Assembly: GCA_028290225.1 (NCBI GenBank)
Contig: JAQGKH010000323.1
Location: 1 to 6,537, forward strand
DNA length: 6,537 bases
Source: Devosia sp.
GTDB taxonomy: Bacteria > Pseudomonadota > Alphaproteobacteria > Rhizobiales > Devosiaceae
Direction of reading: 5' to 3'
Shown: positions 1 through 5,378 of the stretch, piece after piece
Layout: the number at the start of each line of letters is the position of its first letter
Numbering within the stretch: position 1 is the first letter of the stretch
The notes under the pieces: generated by a model
Databases searched by the model: none
Seen by the model: the letters and a program-made list of their open reading frames with translations, nothing else
What the model was told of the DNA's origin: nothing
Program-made: the position numbers and the translations under genes

Positions 1-1
1 C

Positions 2-712
2 CGCGCCATGGAGGAGTTCGACACCCTCGGCAGCTTTCTTGAACATATCTCTCTGGTCATGGACCGGGACAATGCGGACGCCGCCGATGCCGTCACCATC
101 ATGACCCTCCACGGCGCCAAGGGCCTCGAGTTCAACACCGTGTTCCTGCCGGGCTGGGAGGAAGGCACCTTTCCCAGCCAGCGCTCCATGGATGAAAGCG
201 GCCGCGCCGGGCTCGAGGAAGAACGGCGCCTCGCCTATGTCGGCATTACCCGTGGCCGCAAGCGCGTCCGCATTTCCGCCGCCCAGAACCGGCGCATCCA
301 CGGGCTCTGGCAATCCGCCATCCCCTCGCGCTTCCTTGACGAGCTGCCGGCCGATGCCGTCGAGGTCAAGGACACCGGCTCATCCTATGGCGGCTACGGC
401 TATGGCGGTGGCGCGTCTTCGCGCTTCAACAAGGCGGACCCCTTCGAAAGCGTCTACCAGACCCCCGGCTGGCAGCGCGCCCGCGCCCAGCAGGCCACCC
501 GCAAGGGCGGCGGTCCCATGACCATCGAGGGGGAACTGGTGGCCCGTTCGGTGGACCTGGGCTCGGGCTCGGCTTACGCGCGCGGCGAGCGCGTCTTCCA
601 TCTCAAATTCGGTTATGGCGTTATCAGCGACATCGAGGGCAACAAGCTGACCATCGATTTCGAACAGGCGGGCCGCAAGAAGGTCCTCGACAGCTTCATC
701 AAGAAGGGATGA
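2..712 (+). CDS. uvrD: UvrD/PcrA-type ATP-dependent DNA helicase, C-terminal part (5' end outside window)
   Basis: Superfamily 1A 3'-5' DNA helicase acting in nucleotide excision and mismatch repair or in clearing replication obstacles. Only the last 236 codons are present; the reading frame is open to the left edge, so the ATG at base 8 is internal. Counting from that ATG, helicase motif V is TLHGAKGLEF at 33-42 and motif VI is EEERRLAYVGITRGR at 70-84, with the expected arginine-rich nucleotide-contact segment. A glycine/tyrosine-rich linker (about 124-135) follows. The C-terminal GERVFHLKFGYG to GRKKVLDSF block (about 193-230) matches the Tudor-like tail of PcrA/UvrD, which in other bacteria contacts RNA polymerase. 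Walker A and the other N-terminal motifs are outside the window. The TGA stop at 710-712 lies four bases before the next ATG, suggesting cotranscription. UvrD and PcrA cannot be told apart from this tail; Rep is less likely because of the Tudor-like end. Confidence 0.95.
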   Translation, partial: RAMEEFDTLGSFLEHISLVMDRDNADAADAVTIMTLHGAKGLEFNTVFLPGWEEGTFPSQRSMDESGRAGLEEERRLAYVGITRGRKRVRISAAQNRRIHGLWQSAIPSRFLDELPADAVEVKDTGSSYGGYGYGGGASSRFNKADPFESVYQTPGWQRARAQQATRKGGGPMTIEGELVARSVDLGSGSAYARGERVFHLKFGYGVISDIEGNKLTIDFEQAGRKKVLDSFIKKG

Positions 713-716
713 CCCG

Positions 717-1030
717 ATGATCATATCCACTACCCCAACGCTCGAAGGCCGCCCGATCCGCGAATATCGCGGCATCGTCACCGGCGAGGTGATCGTCGGC
801 GCCAATGTGTTCAAGGACCTCTTCGCCGGCATCCGCGACTTTGTCGGCGGCCGCTCCGGCGCCTATGAATCCACCCTGCGCAAGGCCCGCGAACAGGCCT
901 TCGACGAACTCGAGCACGAAGCCCGTCGCCTCGGCGCCGATGCCGTAGTCGGCGTTGACATCGATTATGAAGTGGTGGGCGACAGCGGCTCCATGCTGAT
1001 GGTCTCGGTATCGGGCACTGCCGTCAAGCT

Positions 1031-1034
<4 letters not shown>
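717..1034 (+). CDS. YbjQ/UPF0145 family protein (heavy-metal-binding-domain fold)
   Basis: A 105-residue protein matching the YbjQ/UPF0145 family (Pfam PF01906), which is about 105-110 residues long and of unknown biochemical role. Its 'heavy-metal binding' label comes from fold similarity, not from a proven activity. Recognisable blocks are the N-terminal strand with GEVIVGANVFKDLFAGIRDFVGG (about 23-45), the helix with ARRLGADAVVGVDIDYEVVG (about 68-88), and the closing strand MLMVSVSGTAV. There is no cysteine or histidine cluster that would argue for metal binding, and no signal peptide or membrane segment, so it is probably cytosolic. A purine-rich Shine-Dalgarno (AGAAGGG, 702-708) sits 8 bases before the ATG, inside the end of the helicase gene. 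The four-base gap suggests translation coupled to uvrD. Its TAG stop overlaps the stop of the convergent gene. Confidence 0.9.
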
Positions 1035-1345
<311 letters not shown>

Positions 1346-1362
1346 GGTATTCTCCTCGCCAA

Positions 1363-1378
1363 CGCCCTAGAAAGGGCG
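1363..1378. repeat. Perfect inverted repeat between divergent ABM and prmA genes
   Basis: CGCCCT at 1363-1368 and AGGGCG at 1373-1378 are perfect reverse complements around AGAA. This gives a 6-bp stem with a 4-base loop in the 62-base gap between the two divergent start codons. It could be an operator or a small leader hairpin. No T-run flanks it, so it is not a terminator. Function is not shown by the sequence. Confidence 0.45.
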
Positions 1379-1407
1379 AAACCCGTCCTGTGTTACCGGA
1401 ACCCGTC

Positions 1408-2277
1408 ATGTCCGTCGATCAACTCTCCACCCCGCTGTCCAAGGACCATGCCTACAAATTGGTCGATGCCGTGATGGAGCGCGACGATCTGGCCCTCACC
1501 GCTTCCGCCCATGAAAACGAAGCCACGGGCGAATGGTTCTTTGAAGCTGTCTGCGATTCCCCACCCGATCTTGAAGCCTTCACCGAACTGGCTCGCCAAA
1601 CGCTGGGCGGCGCCGTCCAGTGGAACGTCACCCGGCTCGATCCGGAAGTGAACTGGGTCGCTAAATCCCTCGAAGGCCTGCCCCCGGTGATCGCCGGCGG
1701 CTTTTATGTCTATGGCAGCCACCACGAAGGCCCCATTCCCGGTGGCCTCACCCCCATGCGCATCGAGGCCGCCCAGGCCTTCGGCACCGGCCACCACGAA
1801 ACCACCACCGGATGCCTTGAAGCCATCGACCGCGTCCTCAAGCGCCGTCGTCCCCGCCGCCTGATCGATGTCGGCACCGGCACCGGCGTGCTCGCCATTG
1901 CCCTGGCCAAGCGGCTCAAGACCACGGTGATCGCCAGCGACATCGACCCGATCGCGGTGTCCACCACCATCGACAATGCCGCCATCAACGGCGTGTCGCG
2001 TTTCGTGCTGCCCATTGAGGCCACGGGGCTCAATCACCCCACCATCGCGCTGGGCGCGCCCTATGACCTGATCGTCGCCAACATCCTCGCCGGTCCGCTG
2101 ATGGCGCTGGCGCCCGCCATGGGCCGCGTGGCCGAACCGGGCGCTTCAATCATCCTTTCGGGCATTCTCGAACACCAGGCCCGCGGCGTCATCATCGCCT
2201 ATGCCCGCCAGGGCATGATCCTGACCCAGAAGCTGCAGCGCAAGGACTGGACCACGCTGATGCTGCAAAATCGCTGA
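1408..2277 (+). CDS. prmA: Ribosomal protein L11 methyltransferase
   Basis: SAM-dependent class I methyltransferase that trimethylates lysines and the N-terminus of ribosomal protein L11 in the cytosol. With the ATG at 1408 it has 289 residues, the usual PrmA length (E. coli about 293). The N-terminal substrate-recognition domain covers about 1-95. The conserved AFGTGHHETT block is at 124-133, SAM-binding motif I DVGTGTG at 154-160, the acidic motif II region ASDIDPIAV near 178-186, and the NPPY-like VANILAGPL at 223-231 with Asn225. The C-terminus LQRKDWTTLML is typical. A GTG in frame at 1390 would add six residues, but family similarity begins near MSVDQLS. Upstream of the ATG there is only a weak GGA at 1398-1400. 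No strong promoter was found in the short gap, so expression may begin within or near the divergent ABM gene. Confidence 0.95.
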   Translation: MSVDQLSTPLSKDHAYKLVDAVMERDDLALTASAHENEATGEWFFEAVCDSPPDLEAFTELARQTLGGAVQWNVTRLDPEVNWVAKSLEGLPPVIAGGFYVYGSHHEGPIPGGLTPMRIEAAQAFGTGHHETTTGCLEAIDRVLKRRRPRRLIDVGTGTGVLAIALAKRLKTTVIASDIDPIAVSTTIDNAAINGVSRFVLPIEATGLNHPTIALGAPYDLIVANILAGPLMALAPAMGRVAEPGASIILSGILEHQARGVIIAYARQGMILTQKLQRKDWTTLMLQNR

Positions 2278-2295
2278 GCCACAACGGCCGCCCCC

Positions 2296-2329
2296 AAAAG
2301 CAAAATCCCCGAACTGGCGGTTCGGGGAT
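2296..2329 (-). terminator. Intrinsic terminator of the 43-codon minus-strand gene
   Basis: ATCCCCGAAC (2305-2314) and GTTCGGGGAT (2320-2329) form a perfect 10-bp stem with loop TGGCG. On the minus strand the stem is followed by TTTTGCTTTT (about 2305-2296), the layout of a Rho-independent terminator. On the plus strand the stem is followed by CGTCGAG without a T-run, so it would terminate prmA only weakly. The stem begins 34 bases beyond the stop of the small gene at 2364-2495, which makes that gene the natural client. Confidence 0.8.
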
Positions 2330-2363
2330 CGTCGAGATCAGCTGTGAAAAGCCTGCAGCAGCC

Positions 2364-2495
2364 TTATGGGCGCTTGGTGAATGCGCCGATCAGCTGGTGC
2401 TGCATGTGGTAGCTGACCTGACGGCGCGATTCACGACCGCGGGCATCCACGACGGAACCCAGCGCCCTGCGGAAGTCGATCTTGTTCTCGGCCAT
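2364..2495 (-). CDS. Small basic protein of unknown function, 43 residues
   Basis: I do not recognise this family. The frame starts at ATG 2495-2493, begins MAENKIDFRR, ends AFTKRP and stops at TAA (2366-2364). A Shine-Dalgarno GGAG (2507-2504) lies 8 bases before the ATG. A strong minus-strand terminator lies 34 bases after the stop. About 35 of 43 codons end in G or C, matching neighbouring genes. The product has seven arginines and two lysines against four acidic residues (net about +5, plus three histidines). It has a central RGRESRR basic cluster (residues 19-25), no signal peptide, no membrane segment and no cysteine. A nucleic-acid-binding or ribosome-associated role is possible but only suggested by charge. 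It is transcribed away from the aminopeptidase and towards prmA. The overlapping plus-strand frame at 2397-2630 lacks comparable signals. Confidence 0.7.
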   Translation of the reverse strand: MAENKIDFRRALGSVVDARGRESRRQVSYHMQHQLIGAFTKRP

Positions 2496-2543
2496 TTTCT
2501 TCGCTCCATGCACGTTGACGATGAGGGATCACCGTCGAGCCCT

Positions 2544-2572
2544 TATCTAGGCGCCGCCGGGGCCCGCAGTAA
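2544..2572 (-). promoter_or_regulatory. Weak candidate promoter for the 43-codon gene
   Basis: Read on the minus strand, TTACTG (2572-2567) and TAGATA (2549-2544) are separated by 17 bases and lie about 48 bases before the small gene's ATG. The match to the consensus boxes is poor (about 2/6 and 3/6). The call rests on spacing and position between the start codon and the divergent gene; GATAAG (2547-2542) is an alternative -10. Confidence 0.2.
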
Positions 2573-2600
2573 GGCCCCCGGGCACACACCAGCCATGCCG

Positions 2601-2617
2601 AACCTGCAACCCAGGTT
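2601..2617. repeat. Perfect inverted repeat in divergent promoter region
   Basis: AACCTG (2601-2606) and CAGGTT (2612-2617) are exact reverse complements around CAACC. The site lies upstream of both candidate promoters of the divergent gene pair. That position would suit a dimeric regulator's operator, but a 6-bp half-site can arise by chance. Confidence 0.35.
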
Positions 2618-2665
2618 ACTGCGCCCTTAATTGCCGGCCCCGTAGCAAGATCTGGCGCGCCGCGC

Positions 2666-2694
2666 CTTCCAACCGGCTGGCGGGCCGCTAGAAT
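2666..2694 (+). promoter_or_regulatory. Candidate sigma70-type promoter of the aminopeptidase gene
   Basis: TAGAAT at 2689-2694 matches five of six bases of the -10 consensus. CTTCCA at 2666-2671, 17 bases upstream, is a weak -35 (3/6). Transcription would begin near 2701, leaving a leader of about 38 bases. The ribosome binding site AGGA (2729-2732) sits six bases before the ATG. Confidence 0.4.
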
Positions 2695-2738
2695 AAGCTT
2701 AGAACTGCGCCGCCCAACCCTGCGCCCCAGGAACCGCC

Positions 2739-4565
2739 ATGACCCCGACGACCTTCCCGCCCGCCATCTTCCAGAGCTTTGCCGAAAAATCCGATCCGGC
2801 CAATGTCGCACCCCGGTTGGCGGCGCTTCGGGCCGAGATGGTGCGGGCTGGCGTGCAGGGCTTCCTGATCCCCCGCGCCGATGCGCATCGCGGCGAATCG
2901 GTACCCCCCAGCGAAGCGCGCCTCGCCTATGTCACCGGCTTCACTGGCTCGGCCGGCATCGCCGTGGTCGGCCCCGAGCGCGCGGGCCTGTTTGTGGATA
3001 GCCGCTACACCCTCCAGGCTCCGGCCCAAACCGACACCAACCTCGTGACCGTGCACGAAGTCGGCCAGGGCAGCCTTAGCAGCGAGATCGCCAACTATGT
3101 GCCGGAAGGCGGAGTTCTCGGCTACGACGCCTGGCTGCATACCCCCGCCGAGATTCGCGACCTCTCCGAACGGCTTGCAGGCCGCGTGACCCTGCGCGCC
3201 GTTCCCAATCTGGTGGACGCGATCTGGACCGACCGCCCCGCGGCCCCCGATGCGCCGATTACGCTGCGCTCGGACAATCTCACCGGCAAGTCCAGTGCCG
3301 CCAAGCTCGATGATCTGGTAGCCACACTGCAAGCCGAAGGCGCCGATGCCGTGGTGCTGAACCTGCCCGAATCCATCTGCTGGCTACTCAATATTCGCGG
3401 CAGCGACGTGCCCAACGCGCCCTTCGTGCTCGGCTATGTCACGGTCGATCAGCAGCGCAACACCGCCCTTTACGTCGATGCGTCCAAGCTCACCCCCGAG
3501 CGCCTGGCCGCCATTCAGCCCATCGCCAACTTCGTCCATCCGCTCAGCGATTTTCCCGCAGCCCTCGAGGCTCTCGGCAGCGCGGGCAAGCGCGTACTGG
3601 TCGATCCCGCCACGGCGCCAGAAGCGGTTGCCGCCGCTCTCAAATCCGCCGGCGCAACCCTGGTGGAAAAACGCGACCCGGTGCTGCTGCCCAAGTCGCG
3701 CAAGAACGACGCCGAACTGGCCGGCATGCGCGAGGCTCACAAGCTGGATGCCGTGGCACTGGCCAAGTTCCTCGCCTGGTTCAAGTCAGCCGCGCCGGCG
3801 GGCACGCTGACTGAGATCGACATCGTCACCGCTCTCGAAGCCTTTCGCCGCGAGGAAGCATCCTGCCTTGACGCCAGTTTCGATACCATCTCGGGCGCCG
3901 GTCCCAACGGCGCCATCGTACATTATCGTGTTTCGGAGAAAACCAACCGCACCCTCGCCGCTGGCGAACTGATGCTGGTGGATTCAGGCGCGCAATATCT
4001 GTCCGGCACCACCGACATCACCCGCACCATGGCAACGGGCCCCGCCACCGACGAGCAGCGCGACCGCTTCACCCGGGTGCTCAAGGGCATGATCGCCATT
4101 TCAACCGTGCGCTTCCCCAAGGGCACCTCCGGCGCCCAGATCGATGTTCTGGCGCGCCAGTTCCTGTGGCAGGCCGGCGTCACCTACAACCACGGCACCG
4201 GCCACGGCGTCGGCGCCTTTCTGGGTGTGCATGAAGGCCCCACCGGCATTTCATCGCGCTACACGCTGCCTCTGGAGGCGGGCTCGGTGCTCTCCAACGA
4301 GCCCGGCTACTACAAGACAGGCGAATACGGCATCCGTATCGAAAATCTGATCGTCGTCACCGACAGCGCCGCCGCACCCGGCTTTCTCGAGTTCGAAACA
4401 CTGACCCTGGTGCCCATCGACAAGGAACTGATCGAGCCCTCGCTGCTGTCTCCGAGCGAACGCGCCTGGCTCGACGCCTACCACGCCCGCGTTCGCGCCG
4501 AAATCGGCCCCCATCTCACCGCCGAGCCGCGCGCCTGGCTCGAAGCCGCCACCGCTCCCCTTTAA
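2739..4565 (+). CDS. pepP: Xaa-Pro aminopeptidase, long-form M24B family
   Basis: Metallo-aminopeptidase that removes an N-terminal residue preceding proline from peptides; no signal peptide is present, so it is cytosolic. At 608 residues it is the long, three-domain type resembling eukaryotic XPNPEP1 rather than the roughly 440-residue E. coli PepP. Two creatinase-like domains span about 20-310, the pita-bread catalytic domain about 320-545, and a C-terminal M24 extension about 548-608. All five dinuclear-metal ligands are present: Asp415 and Asp426 (VDSGAQYLSGTTDITRT), His489 (HGTGHGVG), Glu521 (NEPGYY) and Glu535 (GIRIENL). The catalytic histidines His395 (IVHYR) and His498 (GVHEGP) are also present. 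The ATG has AGGA at 2729-2732. The gene appears monocistronic, with its own promoter upstream and no same-strand gene after it. The symbol pepP is used loosely, since E. coli PepP is a shorter homologue. Confidence 0.95.
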   Translation: MTPTTFPPAIFQSFAEKSDPANVAPRLAALRAEMVRAGVQGFLIPRADAHRGESVPPSEARLAYVTGFTGSAGIAVVGPERAGLFVDSRYTLQAPAQTDTNLVTVHEVGQGSLSSEIANYVPEGGVLGYDAWLHTPAEIRDLSERLAGRVTLRAVPNLVDAIWTDRPAAPDAPITLRSDNLTGKSSAAKLDDLVATLQAEGADAVVLNLPESICWLLNIRGSDVPNAPFVLGYVTVDQQRNTALYVDASKLTPERLAAIQPIANFVHPLSDFPAALEALGSAGKRVLVDPATAPEAVAAALKSAGATLVEKRDPVLLPKSRKNDAELAGMREAHKLDAVALAKFLAWFKSAAPAGTLTEIDIVTALEAFRREEASCLDASFDTISGAGPNGAIVHYRVSEKTNRTLAAGELMLVDSGAQYLSGTTDITRTMATGPATDEQRDRFTRVLKGMIAISTVRFPKGTSGAQIDVLARQFLWQAGVTYNHGTGHGVGAFLGVHEGPTGISSRYTLPLEAGSVLSNEPGYYKTGEYGIRIENLIVVTDSAAAPGFLEFETLTLVPIDKELIEPSLLSPSERAWLDAYHARVRAEIGPHLTAEPRAWLEAATAPL

Positions 4566-4821
4566 GCTGGACACCCCGGCCAGACACCGCCCTTCTGCAG
4601 TTTCTAAGTCTTCGCCCATCACCAAAACTACCAACCCCGCGGTCGACACCCTCCCCTTGACGGGGAGGGAGCAAGGGTGGGCGTCTCCCAAGGGCCGGCA
4701 GACCATGCCGCCCAGCCAAGCGGAACTCCCCATCAACTCCCCGGCCGGGCGCGGGGGATGACGCCAACCGACACCAGCGCCCCGCCATGGGCAAGGCGCC
4801 GCGACTGTGATCAGGCCGCGC
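4566..4821. other. GC-rich intergenic stretch with repeat-like structure, no gene seen
   Basis: This 256-base gap lies between two convergent genes. It holds a stem-loop CCCTCCCC-TTGAC-GGGGAGGG (4649-4669) followed by AAGGGTGGG, a direct repeat AACTCCCC (4724-4731 and 4735-4742), and a 10-bp palindrome CCCGGCCGGG (4740-4749). Frames crossing it are unsupported by start signals or recognisable protein. The C-run/G-run stem-loop style resembles short interspersed repeats common between genes in Hyphomicrobiales. That is an inference from texture, as no second copy exists in this window. Confidence 0.5.
4649..4669. repeat. Stem-loop, possible unit of an interspersed repeat
   Basis: CCCTCCCC (4649-4656) pairs perfectly with GGGGAGGG (4662-4669) around TTGAC. 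No T-run follows on either strand, so a classic terminator is unlikely, although a stem this stable between convergent genes could still slow RNA polymerase or protect 3' ends. Confidence 0.5.
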
Positions 4822-4836
4822 TCAATCCGCGGCCTG
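4812..4836 (-). terminator. Hairpin spanning the stop codon of the DUF3828-like gene
   Basis: CAGGCCGCG (4812-4820) and CGCGGCCTG (4828-4836) form a perfect 9-bp stem whose 7-base loop contains the TGA stop (4824-4822 on the minus strand). A T-run is missing after the stem (ATCACAG follows). It may be a 3'-end stabilising or weak termination structure rather than a standard intrinsic terminator. Confidence 0.35.
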
Positions 4837-5286
4837 CGCTTCGGCAAAGATCTCACTCAACCGGTAGGCATTGTCCGGGTTGGCTGAGGCAACATCATCG
4901 ATCTTCCAGCCGCCGTCCTCGAACACCAGCTCATAAGTGAGCTCGGTCGGGTCGCTGAAATTGGTGAAGCTGACTTCAACTGTCGCCGTGTCGCCCTCGA
5001 TGAGCGGCTCGCCGATGGCGAAATCCGTGAGCTCATAATCCTGGCCGTTCACATAAGGATCGAACTCGATGGCCCCCATCTCGCCCGCAGGCGTACTTTG
5101 GGCATCGGCTTCATAAAGCGCGTTCAACCGCTCAGACCGGAAAACGGCATCATCCTCGGCGAACTCGCCCGAGAAATAGGGCTCATAAAAAGCCTCCAGC
5201 AAAGCCTCGGGCGTATCGTAACTCTGGGCATGAGCTAACCCGCCCCAGGCCAGAACCACACTCGCCGCCAGCAACACCAGACGCAT
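4822..5286 (-). CDS. Exported DUF3828-like protein
   Basis: A 154-residue protein with a Sec signal peptide: MRLVLLAASVVLAWGGLAHA has a hydrophobic core and an AHA cleavage motif, giving a mature periplasmic protein from Gln21. The mature part is strongly acidic. It has an NTF2-like layout resembling DUF3828: an N-terminal helix with FYEPYF (33-38), a FDPYVNGQD segment (74-82), then beta strands TATVEVSFTNF and TYELVFEDGGWKIDDV. The function of the family is unknown. An in-frame GTG at 5301 would add five residues, but the ATG at 5286 has a nearby TGGAAA Shine-Dalgarno and starts directly at a normal signal peptide. It lies 92 bases after the ligA stop on the same strand with no terminator seen between, so it may be read from the ligA transcript. 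The family assignment is from pattern only. Confidence 0.8.
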   Translation of the reverse strand: MRLVLLAASVVLAWGGLAHAQSYDTPEALLEAFYEPYFSGEFAEDDAVFRSERLNALYEADAQSTPAGEMGAIEFDPYVNGQDYELTDFAIGEPLIEGDTATVEVSFTNFSDPTELTYELVFEDGGWKIDDVASANPDNAYRLSEIFAEAQAAD

Positions 5287-5378
5287 GCTTTTTCCATTCA
5301 CCAGTCAAGGCAGGGCCGATCACCCCTGCGCGCTCACCAGCACCATGCTCGCGACTACGAGATTTGTGCAAGCCCCCA

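Larger units (their letters stand above)
2496..2738. other. Divergent intergenic region between the small gene and the aminopeptidase gene
   Basis: This 243-base non-coding stretch separates two divergent start codons and should hold both promoters. It contains a plausible plus-strand promoter (2666-2694), a weak minus-strand candidate (2544-2572), and a perfect inverted repeat AACCTG-CAACC-CAGGTT (2601-2617). The heptamer GCCCTTA also occurs twice, near 2540 and 2622. I see no tRNA, riboswitch core or further credible gene. Confidence 0.5.

Noticed and set aside
1393..2037. Minus-strand 214-codon open frame
   Set aside because: It lies fully antisense to prmA, with glycine/alanine-rich product typical of shadow frames in GC-rich DNA.
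2397..2630. Plus-strand 77-codon open frame
   Set aside because: It is mostly antisense to the better supported 43-codon minus gene, has no good ribosome binding site, low-complexity unrecognisable protein, and runs through the promoter region.
2601..2640. Minus-strand GGTTGCAGGTTCGGC resembles a tRNA T-arm
   Set aside because: No acceptor, D-arm or anticodon arm can be folded around it, and the T-loop consensus is incomplete.
2688..3332. Minus-strand 214-codon open frame over the aminopeptidase start
   Set aside because: It is antisense to a well-conserved coding region and its protein has no recognisable domain or start signal.
4790..4840. CCGCGACTGTGA resembles the CCCGCAACTGT core of cobalamin riboswitches
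   Set aside because: The other conserved riboswitch boxes (GGGAA, GGTGAAAxTCC, AGACCTGCC) are absent, it lies between convergent gene ends, and no cobalamin-related gene follows.
4251..4856. Minus-strand 201-codon open frame covering the aminopeptidase end and the intergenic gap
   Set aside because: It is antisense to the conserved catalytic region of the aminopeptidase, its product is unrecognisable, and long antisense frames are expected at this GC content.
5311..5328. CAGGG-N8-CCCTG inverted repeat between ligA and the DUF3828-like gene
   Set aside because: Only a 5-bp stem with an 8-base loop and no T-run; this is expected by chance in GC-rich sequence.
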